Assembly: GCF_041027365.1 (NCBI RefSeq) | Contig: NZ_JBFTEH010000005.1 | Location: 290,572-354,571 of the forward strand | DNA from: VKMB-3413 sp041027365 | GTDB lineage: Bacteria > Pseudomonadota > Alphaproteobacteria > Rhizobiales > Rhizobiaceae | Direction: 5' to 3' | DNA length: 64,000 nt | Part shown: positions 53,581-62,004 of the stretch, piece by piece | Layout of the letters: every line of letters begins with the position of its first letter | Position numbering within the stretch: position 1 is the stretch's first letter | Made by a program: the position numbers and the translations under genes | The notes under the pieces: generated by a model | Databases searched by the model: none | Seen by the model: the letters and a program-made list of their open reading frames with translations, nothing else | Told to the model about the DNA's origin: nothing

Positions 53581-54324
53581 CTACAGGCCGAGGCTCCTGA
53601 CGAAGCGCATCGTCCGGGGCTCGCGGGGATTGCCGAAGATCGCGTCCGGCTGCCCTTCCTCGACGATCTCGCCGCCTTCGAGGAAGGCGACGTGGCGGGC
53701 CACCGAGCGCGCGAGCCGGAGGTCGTGGGTCGCCATCAGCATGGTCGCGCCTTCCGCGGCGAGCGTGCGAAGGACATCCACCACCTCCTCGGCAAGCTCG
53801 GGGTCGAGCGCCGAGGTCGGCTCGTCGCACAGGATCAGAGCCGGCGACGGCGCGAGCGCCCGCGCGATCGCGACGCGCTGCTGCTGCCCGCCCGACAGCG
53901 TCGCCGGCCAGGCCTCCGCCTTCTCGGCCATGCCGACCTTCCCCAGAAGGTCCATCGCCCGCTCGCGGGCCCGTGCCTTCGGCCATTTCTGCACCGTCAC
54001 CAGCCCTTCCATGACGTTCTCCACCACCCGGCGATGCGGGAAGAGCTGGAAGTTCTGGAAGATCATGCCGGTGCGCCGGCGAACCCGCAGGCTGTCCGCC
54101 TGCGACGGCCGCCGGTCCGCCGAGAAGTCGACCCTGAGGTCGCCGATCTCGACCGCGCCGGCGTCCGGCGTCTCCAGCAGGTTGGCGCAGCGCAGCAGCG
54201 TGCTCTTGCCGCTGCCCGAGGGCCCGATCAGCGCCGTGACCGCGCCCTCCTCGACCGTCAGGCCGACGCCTTTCAGCACGAGATTGCCGGAGAAGCGCTT
54301 CTCGATATCGGACAGACGGATCAT
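53581..54324 (-). CDS. tcyN: Polar amino acid ABC transporter ATP-binding protein, cystine type
   Basis: A 247-residue ATPase of the HisP/GlnQ family: Walker A GPSGSGKST near residues 34-42, signature LSGGQQQRVAIARAL, Walker B LILCDEPTSALDPEL and H-loop MATHDLRLAR. There is no TOBE domain, as expected for amino-acid importers. The ATG overlaps the permease stop by 4 bases (54321-54324). The frame stays open upstream through the permease gene, but the ATPase starts at 54324 (MIRLSDIEKRF). Symbol assigned from operon similarity to TcyJLN. Confidence 0.85.
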   Translation of the reverse strand: MIRLSDIEKRFSGNLVLKGVGLTVEEGAVTALIGPSGSGKSTLLRCANLLETPDAGAVEIGDLRVDFSADRRPSQADSLRVRRRTGMIFQNFQLFPHRRVVENVMEGLVTVQKWPKARARERAMDLLGKVGMAEKAEAWPATLSGGQQQRVAIARALAPSPALILCDEPTSALDPELAEEVVDVLRTLAAEGATMLMATHDLRLARSVARHVAFLEGGEIVEEGQPDAIFGNPREPRTMRFVRSLGL

Positions 54325-55001
54325 TTCTGACGCTCCAGAAAGCCGCCATAGCGCCCGAACTGGGTCTCGAGCCGGGTCTGAAGGGCCGTAAGGACGGAGG
54401 AGAAGACGAGATAGATCAACGCCGCCTCGATATACAGGATCAGCGGCTCGTAGGTCACGGCGACGATGCGCTGCGCCTGCTGGAACAGTTCCGGCACGGT
54501 AATCGCGGCGGCGAGCGAGGTGTCCTTCACGAGCGAGATGAAGGTGTTGCCGAGCGGCGGCACGGCGACGCGCGTCGCCTGCGGCAGGATTGTGCGCAGC
54601 ATCGCCTGGCGCGTCGTCATGCCGATCGAATAGGCCGCTTCCCACTGGCCCTTGGAGATCGACGTCAGCGCGGCGCGGATCACCTCGGACGTATAGGCGC
54701 CGACATTCAGGGTGAAGCCGATCAGCGCCGCCGGGAACGCATCGATCAGGATGCCGGCGCTTGGCAGGCCATAGAAGATGACGAAGAGCTGCACGAGGAG
54801 CGGCGTGCCGCGGATGATCCAGACATAGAACCCGGCGATGGCCGCCAGCGGCTTCGGCGCGAACAGCCGGACGACCGCCGTCAGCAGGCCGGCGCCGAGG
54901 CCGAGCACGAACGACAGGATCGCGAGCGGCACCGTCAGGATGAGCCCGGCACGCAGGAGCGGCCAGAGCGAAGTCAGCATCAGTTGCAGCCAGTCGGGCA
55001 A
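54321..55001 (-). CDS. tcyL: Polar amino acid ABC transporter permease, cystine type
   Basis: A 226-residue His/Glu/Gln-type permease. The membrane segments begin LQLMLTSLWPLLRAGLILTV, and the family signature VYVWIIRGTPLLVQLFVIFY-like run (FYVWIIRGTPLLVQLFVIFY) is near residues 53-72. GMTTRQAMLRTILPQATRVA is the EAA loop docking to the ATPase. About five helices. It probably forms a homodimer. Between the binding-protein gene (95-base gap with hairpin) and the ATPase gene (ATGA overlap). Confidence 0.88.
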   Translation of the reverse strand: MPDWLQLMLTSLWPLLRAGLILTVPLAILSFVLGLGAGLLTAVVRLFAPKPLAAIAGFYVWIIRGTPLLVQLFVIFYGLPSAGILIDAFPAALIGFTLNVGAYTSEVIRAALTSISKGQWEAAYSIGMTTRQAMLRTILPQATRVAVPPLGNTFISLVKDTSLAAAITVPELFQQAQRIVAVTYEPLILYIEAALIYLVFSSVLTALQTRLETQFGRYGGFLERQK

Positions 55002-55039
55002 TCGGGCCTCGCCGCTCGTTCGGGGGGACTGTCACAAAT

Positions 55040-55068
55040 CCGGCGGCGGAGCGGGGCTCCGTCGCCGG
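55040..55068 (-). promoter_or_regulatory. Intercistronic stem-loop after the cystine binding-protein gene
   Basis: A 12-base-pair stem with one G-T pair (55040-55051 with 55057-55068) and a five-base loop lies between the binding-protein stop and the permease start. There is no T-run. It probably stabilises the upstream mRNA segment. Confidence 0.55.
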
Positions 55069-55096
55069 AAGACGATCGAGTTAAGGCGGCTTCGCC

Positions 55097-55861
55097 CTAC
55101 TGCGAGACGTCCTCGCCGAAATACTTCTCCGCGATCTGCTTATAGGTCCCGTCGGCCTTCATGTCCTTCAGCGCCGCGTCGATCGCAGCGACGAGCTTGG
55201 GATGGCCCTTCTGGACGATGACGCCGGAGGGTGCGGCATCCTTCCTGGTCGCGACCACCTTCACCGGCGCCTTCGGCTGGTGCTTCTTGAAGTCGAGATA
55301 GGACAGGCTGTCGTTGATCGTCGCGTCGGCGCGGCCGGTGATGACCAGCTGGATCGACTGGTCGAAGCCGTCGGTCGCCACCAGCGTGGCGCCGGCGGCC
55401 TCCGCCATCTTGCCGTAGTTCGACGTCAGCGACTGGGCGGAGCGCTTCCCCTTGAGGTCGCTGAAGCTCTTGATCTGGTCGTCGCCGTCTTTGACGATCA
55501 GCACCGCCTTCGACACGATGTACGGGTCCGAGAAGTCGAAGCGCTTCTGGCGCTCCGGCGTGATGCCGACTTCGTTGATGACCGCGTCGTAGCGGTCCGC
55601 GCCGAGGCCGGCGATCAGGCCGTCCCACTTGCCCTCGACGAATTGCGGCTTCACGCCGAGCCGCTTGGCGATGGCCTCGCCGATCTCGACGTCGAACCCG
55701 ACGAGCTTGCCGGCGGCGTCGTGGTAGGTGAAGGGCGCATAGGTGCCCTCCGTCCCGATGCGCAGGACCCCCGACTGCTTGATGTCCTTGAGCCCTCCGG
55801 CAAAGGCCGGGGCGGCCGCCAGCAGCGAGAGCGAAACGAGGGTGGCGAGGCACGTCTTCAT
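55097..55861 (-). CDS. tcyJ: Amino acid (probably L-cystine) ABC transporter binding protein
   Basis: A 254-residue periplasmic receptor with signal peptide MKTCLATLVSLSLLAAAPAFA. The family core is clear: LRIGTEGTYAPFTYHDAAGK, FDVEIGEAIAKRLGVKPQF, KWDGLIAGLGADRYDAVINE. It closely resembles FliY/TcyJ throughout (ITPERQKRFDFSDPYIVS, LTSNYGKMAE and the C-terminal KYFGEDVSQ, compared with KWFGADVTK in E. coli). It would deliver L-cystine or a related sulfur compound to the TcyL/TcyN pair. Ligand identity is inferred from similarity. Confidence 0.85.
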   Translation of the reverse strand: MKTCLATLVSLSLLAAAPAFAGGLKDIKQSGVLRIGTEGTYAPFTYHDAAGKLVGFDVEIGEAIAKRLGVKPQFVEGKWDGLIAGLGADRYDAVINEVGITPERQKRFDFSDPYIVSKAVLIVKDGDDQIKSFSDLKGKRSAQSLTSNYGKMAEAAGATLVATDGFDQSIQLVITGRADATINDSLSYLDFKKHQPKAPVKVVATRKDAAPSGVIVQKGHPKLVAAIDAALKDMKADGTYKQIAEKYFGEDVSQ

Positions 55862-56420
55862 GGCATTCCTTTCCGATCGATCTTCCGGGCCTCTGTCTCT
55901 GCCGGCCCGGGATCACGCTCAAGGAATACGTTTCTGCAGGCCGAATGTTGCGGGGTTTTCTGTACCCGCCGGCGCGAGGCGGAGATCCCGGTCCAGACCC
56001 GACGGATCGACCGGAGCCGGGTGGCGGGCACGATCTTTCGTCGATCAGGTCGAAGTCTGCGCAAGTCGGCCATATCCGACGCGCGTCGCGCCCACCCCCT
56101 TTACAAAGCCGGTACGATGCTCGATGGCTGGCGCGAACGTTTCGGTCGGCCGGAGAAAAGGGGGCGTCAGATGATCATCGCGACACTGATCTGCGGAACC
56201 GTATCCCTGATCGTCGGCGATGGTCTCATTATCGGCGCCGGCACCCTCTAGCCGCCGAGCCGCGTCAAGCAGCTTCTTCGAGCGTCAAGAGCGTGTCCGG
56301 CCGCGACCTGCCCCACCGAGCGGGCCGTCGCGATGTGCCTGGTGCCGGGACGGCACCGCCGACCAGCCGAGGAAGCCCGGCCAGGGATGACGGCCGCTTC
56401 CGTTCGAGAGACGATCTTCC
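55862..56420. other. Gene-poor region between tcyJ and ilvA
   Basis: 559 bases between divergent genes. It contains only one tiny candidate reading frame (56117-56251, annotated separately). Otherwise no RNA gene, repeat or terminator was recognised. It must contain the promoters of the cystine importer (minus) and the threonine dehydratase gene (plus). Confidence 0.4.
56117..56251 (+). CDS. Possible small membrane peptide (44 or 26 aa)
   Basis: A short frame MLDGWRERFGRPEKRGRQ runs into the hydrophobic stretch MIIATLICGTVSLIVGDG and ends at TAG 56251. The internal ATG at 56171 follows AAAAGGGGGCG, a reasonable ribosome site, and would give a 26-residue, almost entirely membrane-spanning peptide. 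It could be chance. The positively charged N-terminus followed by one transmembrane helix resembles many small bacterial membrane proteins, but no family is recognised. Confidence 0.25.
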   Translation: MLDGWRERFGRPEKRGRQMIIATLICGTVSLIVGDGLIIGAGTL

Positions 56421-57680
56421 ATGTCCGCATCCGATTTTCCCGCTCGCGTCGCCAAGGCCGAAGAGGCGCTGCGCGAGCTCTTCCCCGCAACCCCGCTGCA
56501 GCTGAACGAGCACCTGTCGGCCCGCTATGGCGCGCGCGTCTTCCTGAAGCGCGAGGACCTGACCCCGGTCCGGTCCTACAAGATCCGCGGCGCGTTCAAC
56601 TTCATGCGCAAGCGGATCGAGGAGGGCTCCGCCACGGGCCGCTTCTGCTGCGCCTCGGCCGGCAACCATGCCCAGGGCTTCGCCTTCGCCTGCCGGCATT
56701 TCGGCCTCAAGGGCCGCGTCTTCATGCCGGTGACGACGCCGCAGCAGAAGATCGAGAAGACCAGCATGTTCGGCGGCGAAGCGATCGAGGTCGAACTCGT
56801 CGGCGACTTCTTCGACGACTGCTATGCCGCCGCCAAGGCCTATTCCCGCGACGCGGGTGCCGCTCTGGTGCCGCCCTTCGATCACGAGGACATCGTCGAG
56901 GGCCAGGCGAGCGTCGCGCGCGAGGTCCTCGCGCAGCTCGCCGGCGAGACGCCGGATCTCGTCGTCATGCCGGTCGGCGGCGGCGGCCTCGCCTCCGGCA
57001 TGACCCGCTACTTCGACGCCTGGGACGGCCCCATGCCGGCGATGCGCTTCGTCGAGCCGCAGGGCGCGCCGAGCCTTCGCACCAGCCTCGAGCGCGGCGC
57101 CCTCACCCGCATGCCGCAGATCGACGGCTTCGTCGACGGCGCGGCGGTCGCCGAGATCGGCGCGATCCCCTTCGCGACGCTCAAGCGCTTCTCGCCGCAG
57201 GACGTGATCCTCGCGCCGGAAGGCCGGCTCTGCGACACCATGCTGCGGATGCTGAACATCGAGGGCATCGTGCTCGAACCCGCCGGCGCGCTGGCGATCG
57301 ATGCGCTGAACAGCCTTGCGGACGAGATCGCCGGCAAGACCGTGGTGCTCGTCGTCTCCGGCGGCAATTTCGACTTCGAGCGCCTGCCGGACGTCAAGGA
57401 GCGGGCGCTGCGCTACGAGGGGCTGAAGAAATACTTCATCCTGCGCCTCGCCCAGCGCCCCGGCGCCCTGAAGGACTTCCTGAACCTCCTCGGCCCGGAG
57501 GACGACATTGCCCGCTTCGAATATCTGAAGAAGTCCGCCCGCGACTTCGGCTCGATCCTGCTCGGCATCGAAACCAAGAACGCGGCGAACTTCCCGGCGC
57601 TGATCGAACGCTTCGAGCGCGAGGGCATCCGCTACCAGGACATCACCGACGACCAGATCGTCGCAGACCTCCTGATCTGA
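56421..57680 (+). CDS. ilvA: Threonine ammonia-lyase (threonine dehydratase), short biosynthetic form
   Basis: A 419-residue PLP enzyme converting threonine to 2-oxobutanoate, the entry to isoleucine synthesis. The PLP lysine is K54 in SYKIRGAFNF, the phosphate-binding loop is VGGGGLASGM, and the SAGNHAQGFAF motif follows. A single ACT-like C-terminal domain (KYFILRLAQRPGALKDFLNL) matches the shorter Bacillus/alphaproteobacterial IlvA instead of the two-ACT enterobacterial enzyme. Isoleucine feedback is therefore expected through one regulatory domain. A standalone gene, followed by a hairpin at 57689. Confidence 0.93.
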   Translation: MSASDFPARVAKAEEALRELFPATPLQLNEHLSARYGARVFLKREDLTPVRSYKIRGAFNFMRKRIEEGSATGRFCCASAGNHAQGFAFACRHFGLKGRVFMPVTTPQQKIEKTSMFGGEAIEVELVGDFFDDCYAAAKAYSRDAGAALVPPFDHEDIVEGQASVAREVLAQLAGETPDLVVMPVGGGGLASGMTRYFDAWDGPMPAMRFVEPQGAPSLRTSLERGALTRMPQIDGFVDGAAVAEIGAIPFATLKRFSPQDVILAPEGRLCDTMLRMLNIEGIVLEPAGALAIDALNSLADEIAGKTVVLVVSGGNFDFERLPDVKERALRYEGLKKYFILRLAQRPGALKDFLNLLGPEDDIARFEYLKKSARDFGSILLGIETKNAANFPALIERFEREGIRYQDITDDQIVADLLI

Positions 57681-57688
57681 CGGCGGGC

Positions 57689-57713
57689 ACGGCGGGACGC
57701 CCCGTCCCGCCGT
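57689..57713 (+). terminator. Probable terminator after ilvA
   Basis: ACGGCGGGACG (57689-57699) pairs with CGTCCCGCCGT (57703-57713) around a CCC loop, 9 bases past the ilvA stop. The following TGCTTC is only weakly T-rich, so termination efficiency is uncertain. Confidence 0.6.
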
Positions 57714-57932
57714 TGCTTCACTGGCGAAAGTGCAGCGCACCATTCCGCCAGCAGTTCTGCTGCAGCGCGAAGTTCGACGCAACGTGAGAGGCCGAAAAAT
57801 ACACGCGGCTTGCCAAGATGACGTTCCGTGTTACCAATGGTGACGGGCGCCGGGCTTGGGAGGGACCGCCGCCCGGACAGCATCCGGCATCGGCCGGTCT
57901 GTGGGAGACCATGCCCGCCCGCGGGAACGATC

Positions 57933-58295
57933 ATGAAGATATTTGCAGGGCTTTGCGCCGCCGCAGTCTTGGCCACGACGGGCGGCGCCGGCGCGCAGCA
58001 GATCGCCGGCAACTACCACGTCGCCGGCAAGACCGTCGAAGGCCGGGACTATGCCGGCACGGCCCGGATCGAGACGCGCTCCACGACCGACTGCCGGATC
58101 CGCTGGAACACCGGCCGGGTGTCGCAGGGCGTCTGCCGGATGAACGACGGCAAGTTCGTGGCGACGCTGAAGGACCGCTCCGGCCAGCCGGAAGTCGTCA
58201 CCTATGATGTGATGAGCGACGGCCGGCTGAACGGCGTCGTCACCGTCGCCGACAAGAAGGGCTCGGGCCGCGAAGTGCTGACCCCGATCCGCTGA
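57933..58295 (+). CDS. Small secreted protein of unknown function (120 aa)
   Basis: A 120-residue exported protein: signal peptide MKIFAGLCAAAVLATTGGAG with cleavage near AQQ, and a mature beta-rich domain of about 98 residues. Two cysteines (TTDCRIRW and QGVCRMND) could form a disulfide in the periplasm. Mature text such as IAGNYHVAGKTVEGRDYAGT and AKKGSG-like ends suggest a small lipocalin-like or beta-barrel fold, but no family can be named. An upstream in-frame start lacks a signal peptide and is rejected. Neighbours give no functional hint. Confidence 0.72.
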   Translation: MKIFAGLCAAAVLATTGGAGAQQIAGNYHVAGKTVEGRDYAGTARIETRSTTDCRIRWNTGRVSQGVCRMNDGKFVATLKDRSGQPEVVTYDVMSDGRLNGVVTVADKKGSGREVLTPIR

Positions 58296-58419
58296 CCGCG
58301 CGGGAGCCGGCAGCAGAGCGGCACGCGCTCCGGCGGCGTGGGTGCCGCTATCCGACCGGTGCTGGGACGGCCGGGTGACGCAGCTCCCCGCAGCCCGTCG
58401 GCTCGTGCCGGTCGGGCGG

Positions 58420-58701
58420 TCAGTGCAGCCGGCCGCCGTCCTTCACGAGGCGCACCTCGCGCGGCTCGATGAGCCCGGCATGCATGACCCGCACCGAGTG
58501 GATGATCGCCTCGATCTCGCGCTCCCAATGGTCGAGGAAGCGAGTGAGGCGGGGATAATCGGGAGCGAGATCCTCGAACTGCCAGAAGAAGGTCTGCAGC
58601 AGCGTCGGATGGTCCGGCATCCGGTAGAGCACTTCGGCGGAGGTCAGGCTGTAGCCTTCGAGCATTTTCACGAAGGACGGATCGGGAGTTCTGGCACGCA
58701 T
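58420..58701 (-). CDS. usg: Usg protein family
   Basis: A 93-residue conserved alphaproteobacterial protein of unknown function. Strongly conserved text includes MLEGYSLTSAEVLYRMPDHP, LLQTFFWQFEDLAPDYPRL and HWEREIEAIIHSV. Usg is often found near tryptophan genes in rhizobia, but no trp genes are here. The start at 58701 follows AAAAGGTG. A CtrA-type box lies 68 bases upstream (58769-58783). Function unknown. Confidence 0.9.
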   Translation of the reverse strand: MRARTPDPSFVKMLEGYSLTSAEVLYRMPDHPTLLQTFFWQFEDLAPDYPRLTRFLDHWEREIEAIIHSVRVMHAGLIEPREVRLVKDGGRLH

Positions 58702-58768
58702 CGGCACACCTTTTCGCGGCGCCGGCCGACCCATTCCGGCCGACCCTTGGATGCTGCGCCGCATAGAG

Positions 58769-58783
58769 TTAACGACGTCTTAA
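58769..58783 (-). promoter_or_regulatory. CtrA-type binding box upstream of usg
   Basis: TTAACGACGTCTTAA matches the alphaproteobacterial CtrA consensus TTAA-N7-TTAA exactly, and the site is itself nearly palindromic. It is 68 bases before the usg start, in an otherwise GC-rich setting where two TTAA tetramers at this spacing are unlikely by chance. Regulation is inferred. Confidence 0.65.
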
Positions 58784-58911
58784 CCCGAGGCGCTGCACAA
58801 GCCCCGGTCCGACCGATGATCCGTCGATTCGCGGCGAGATCAAGACCGGCTGCGCCCCTCGCTTCGCCGGCGTGTCGTCCGCACAACCTGCGGCCAGCCG
58901 GTCGAGGCGTC

Positions 58912-60450
58912 TCAATAGTCGCCCGTCGCAACCAGTCCGTCGAGGAAGGCCCGTGCCTCCTTGCGCACCCGCTCGACCTTCTCCGGGTCCATGCGGCCGA
59001 GCGTCGCATAGGTCCGCTGCAGCCGGTGGTTCTTCTGCAGGACCTGGCGGTTGCGGGCGATGAAGTCCCAGTAGAGGAGGTTGAACGGACAGGCGCCCTC
59101 GCCCTCCTTCTTCTTCGGCGAATAGGCGCAGGGGCCGCAATAGTCCGACATCTTGTCGATGTAGTTGGCGGACGCCGCATAGGGCTTGGAGGCGAACAGC
59201 CCGCCGTCGGCAAAGAGGATCATGCCGACGACGTTCGGCATCTCCACCCATTCATAGGCGTCGTGATAGACCGTCAGGTACCATTCCTGCACCTCCTTGG
59301 GATCGAAGCCGCAGAGCAGGCAGAAATTGCCGAGCACCATCAGGCGCTGGATGTGGTGGTTGTAGGCGCTCGCCTGCACCTCGCGCACGCACTGGCTGAG
59401 GCAGTTCATCTCGGTCTCGCCGGTCCAGAAGAAGTCCGGGAGCTTGCGCCGCGCGTCGAGGGCATTCTCGTCCCCATAGCCCGGCATCTTCAGCCAGTAG
59501 ACGCCGCGGATGAACTCGCGCCAGCCGATGATCTGGCGGATGAAGCCCTCGACCGCGTTGATCGGGGCCGAACCCTCGCGATAGGCCGCCTCGGCGCGTT
59601 CGCAGGCTTCGCGCGGATCGATCAGGCCGCAGTTGATCAGCGCCGAGACATGCGAGTGGAAGAGCAGCGGCGCGCCCGCGCGCATGGCGTCCTGATAGGT
59701 GCCGAACTCCGGCAGCGCCGTCTCGACGAACCAGTTGAGATAGTGCAGCGCCTGGCGCCGGGTGACCGGATAGTCGAAGCCCTCGAGGCTGCCGAAATGA
59801 TTGCCGAAGCGCTTCGCGACGAGATCGAGCACCTCTTGCGTCGTCTCGTCGACGCTGTAGGTCGGGCGCTCGGGCGCCGCGACCTTCGCCTTCAGCGGCT
59901 CGCGGTTCTCCTGATCGAAGTTCCACCGGCCTTCCGCGGGATCGTCCGGGCCGGACATCAGGAAGCCCGTGCCGCGGCGCATCTCGCGGTAGAAATACTC
60001 CATGCGCAGCTGCTTCTGCCCCTTCGCCCACGCTTGGAACCGCGCGTGGCTGCAGAAAAAGCGGTCGTCCGGCCGGATCTCGACCGGGCATCCGACGGCC
60101 TTCTCCCAGCCCGTCATCATCTCCTTGACGCGCCACTCGCCGGGCTCGGTGACGACGACGCGCTCCGGCCGATGCCGCTCCACCGCGCGCTTCAGTTCGC
60201 CGGTGAAGGAGCCCGTGTTCTCCGGATCGTCCAGCGCGACATAGTCGACGCTCATGCCGCGCCCGCGAAGATCCTCGGCGAAGTGCCGCATCGCGGAGAA
60301 CAGGAAGGCGATCTTGCGCTGGTGGTGGCGGACATAGTTCGCCTCGTCGGCGACCTCCGCCATCAGCACGATGTCGCCGTCTTCCATGTCGGAGAGCGAG
60401 GAGAGGCCGCGGCTCAGCTGGTCGCCGAGGACGAAGCGCAGGGTCGCCAT
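58912..60450 (-). CDS. phrB: Iron-sulfur bacterial cryptochrome/photolyase, (6-4) photolyase PhrB type
   Basis: A 512-residue FeS-BCP. Residue numbering agrees with Agrobacterium PhrB: [4Fe-4S] ligands C350 (EMNCLSQC), C438 and C441 (YCGPCAYS) and C454 (GACPFN); W342, W390 and Y391 of the electron-transfer chain; and H365/H366 (NHHIQRL) at the lesion site. PhrB repairs UV (6-4) photoproducts using FAD and a lumazine antenna. The start at 60450 (MATLRFVLGDQLSR) is the family N-terminus. An SDR gene is 10 bases upstream on the same strand, and a DUF2256 gene, often linked to this family, is divergent beyond it. Confidence 0.95.
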   Translation of the reverse strand: MATLRFVLGDQLSRGLSSLSDMEDGDIVLMAEVADEANYVRHHQRKIAFLFSAMRHFAEDLRGRGMSVDYVALDDPENTGSFTGELKRAVERHRPERVVVTEPGEWRVKEMMTGWEKAVGCPVEIRPDDRFFCSHARFQAWAKGQKQLRMEYFYREMRRGTGFLMSGPDDPAEGRWNFDQENREPLKAKVAAPERPTYSVDETTQEVLDLVAKRFGNHFGSLEGFDYPVTRRQALHYLNWFVETALPEFGTYQDAMRAGAPLLFHSHVSALINCGLIDPREACERAEAAYREGSAPINAVEGFIRQIIGWREFIRGVYWLKMPGYGDENALDARRKLPDFFWTGETEMNCLSQCVREVQASAYNHHIQRLMVLGNFCLLCGFDPKEVQEWYLTVYHDAYEWVEMPNVVGMILFADGGLFASKPYAASANYIDKMSDYCGPCAYSPKKKEGEGACPFNLLYWDFIARNRQVLQKNHRLQRTYATLGRMDPEKVERVRKEARAFLDGLVATGDY

Positions 60451-60460
60451 GCCCGAGGCC

Positions 60461-61189
60461 TCAGCTGCGCATGACGCGGACGGCCGAGCGGCCGCCGTCG
60501 ACGCCGATGACCTGGCCGGTGATCCAGGACCCCGCATCGGTCAGGAGCAGTTCGGCGAGCGCCGCGATGTCCTCCGGGGTTCCGAGGCGCGGCACGGCGT
60601 GCATCTTCGCCACCGCCTCGGCCATCTTCGGATTGCCCGCCACCTTCTGGCCGAGCGGCGTCTCGACCAGCGAGGGCGCGATGGCGTTGACGCGGATCGC
60701 CGGCGCGAGCTCGGCGGCGAGCGAGCGCGTCAGCCCTTCCACCGCGCCTTTCGCCATGGCGATCGAGGCATGGGCGGCAAAGCCTTGGTTCACCGCGACG
60801 GTCGAGAAGAACAGGACGCTCGCGCCGCCGTCCGCCTTCTGCAGCGCGGGGAGCGAGGCCTGCACCGCCTGTGCGGCGCCGAGCGCGTTCAGCCGGAAGT
60901 CCCCGAGGAAGTCCGCCTCGGTGAGCCGGCCGAAAGGCTTCAGGTTGATCGTGCCGACGGCATAGACGAGCCCGTCGAGCCGCTCGCCCGCCTCCTTCGC
61001 GGCGTTCTCGATCGCGTCCGGGTCGGTGACGTCGCATTCCACGAAGGCGCAGTTGAGTTCGCCCGCCAGCCGGTCGAGCGCCTCGGTGTTGCGGCCGGCG
61101 AGCACCAGCTCGTGCCCCGCCTTCGCCAGCCGCCGCGCGATCGCGGCGCCGATCCCGCCGCTGCCGCCATGGATGAGATAACGCCCCAT
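60461..61189 (-). CDS. SDR-family protein lacking the catalytic tyrosine
   Basis: A 242-residue Rossmann-fold short-chain dehydrogenase/reductase. The cofactor loop HGGSGGIGAAIARR (residues 7-20), an AGRN segment, CDVTDPD, the conserved Asn of NALG (residue 101) and Lys147 are present. The YxxxK motif reads IxxxK (HASIAMAKGAV): the position of the catalytic Tyr, residue 143, is Ile. It may be an inactive or unusual member. It lies just upstream of phrB in one operon, an arrangement seen repeatedly with this photolyase family. Cofactor binding likely; reaction unknown. Confidence 0.83.
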   Translation of the reverse strand: MGRYLIHGGSGGIGAAIARRLAKAGHELVLAGRNTEALDRLAGELNCAFVECDVTDPDAIENAAKEAGERLDGLVYAVGTINLKPFGRLTEADFLGDFRLNALGAAQAVQASLPALQKADGGASVLFFSTVAVNQGFAAHASIAMAKGAVEGLTRSLAAELAPAIRVNAIAPSLVETPLGQKVAGNPKMAEAVAKMHAVPRLGTPEDIAALAELLLTDAGSWITGQVIGVDGGRSAVRVMRS

Positions 61190-61356
61190 GCCGCTCCCTT
61201 CGTCGGCGGCCGCCTTCGCCGTGCCGCCGCCCGCTGCTCCCGATGTGCCCTGCCGCAGATGCGGCGCCGGCCGCCGCGATCAACTGCGACCTCGCGGCGC
61301 GGGCGGAAAAAGCCTTCCGGCTCGACAGGCGGCGCGCCCGGCGCCACATCCGCCGC

Positions 61357-61530
61357 ATGAAGCACAGGAAGGGCGACCTGCCGACGAAGACCTGCGCCGC
61401 CTGCGGCCGGCCGATGGTCTGGCGGAAGAAGTGGGCGAAGGTCTGGGACGCGGTGCGCTACTGCTCCGAGCGGTGCCGGCGGGAGGGTCGGCGGAAGCCC
61501 GGCGATCCGCAACCGCGCGCGGCGGATTGA
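61357..61530 (+). CDS. DUF2256 zinc-ribbon-like protein
   Basis: A 57-residue basic protein with four cysteines in two CxxC/CxxxC pairs: KTCAACGRPM and YCSERCRR, separated by MVWRKKWAKVWDAVR. This is the DUF2256 pattern, probably a zinc ribbon. The start MKHRKGDLPTKTC at 61357 is the conserved N-terminus; upstream in-frame residues are not conserved. It is divergent from the SDR-phrB operon, and DUF2256 genes are frequent neighbours of FeS photolyases. Function unknown. Confidence 0.85.
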   Translation: MKHRKGDLPTKTCAACGRPMVWRKKWAKVWDAVRYCSERCRREGRRKPGDPQPRAAD

Positions 61531-62004
61531 TCAGGCGTGGGCGGCGCGCGCGCTGGTGAGCGCGCGGACCGCAAGAGCGATATAGTTCGGCAGCGGCTTG
61601 TCCTTTCGGTACGCCGCGACCTGGCGCCTGGCGATGCCGAGCGTTGCAGCCATCCCGTCCAGCGTCATCGACAGGTCGTCCATGGCCCGCCGAAACTCCT
61701 CGTTGCTCATCGGCCGCGGCAAACGATCGATCCACTCGGCCGACAGCTCCAGCCCGCCCGGCCAGGCGAGCGCACTGCCCCAGTCGGCGACCGACACCTG
61801 ACGGAACAGGTCGGGATCGGTGCGCAGCGGCACGAAATGCCGGTGGTTCCAGACGGGAGGAGCCAGATCCCGCTCCTCGACCCGTCCGTCTCCCCATGTC
61901 AGCCGGACCCGGAACCGATCGAGCGGCTCGACGTCGGCGATGCGCGGCAGCGGGCCGCCGACCGTGACCACCGCGTCGTCAGGCATTGAGTCTGTTCCAC
62001 TCAT
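61531..62004 (-). CDS. DUF2442 protein with C-terminal helix-turn-helix
   Basis: A 157-residue protein (151 if started at the internal ATG 61986). An N-terminal DUF2442 domain (ADVEPLDRFRVRLTWGDGRV, LAWPGGLELSAEWIDRL) is followed by a helix-turn-helix of the XRE type (LDGMAATLGIARRQVAAYRK). It overlaps the upstream DUF4160 gene by 26 bases (8 with the internal start). DUF4160-DUF2442 pairs are recurrent and look like toxin-antitoxin modules; the DNA-binding C-terminus would make this the regulator/antitoxin. That role is an inference. Confidence 0.8.
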   Translation of the reverse strand: MSGTDSMPDDAVVTVGGPLPRIADVEPLDRFRVRLTWGDGRVEERDLAPPVWNHRHFVPLRTDPDLFRQVSVADWGSALAWPGGLELSAEWIDRLPRPMSNEEFRRAMDDLSMTLDGMAATLGIARRQVAAYRKDKPLPNYIALAVRALTSARAAHA

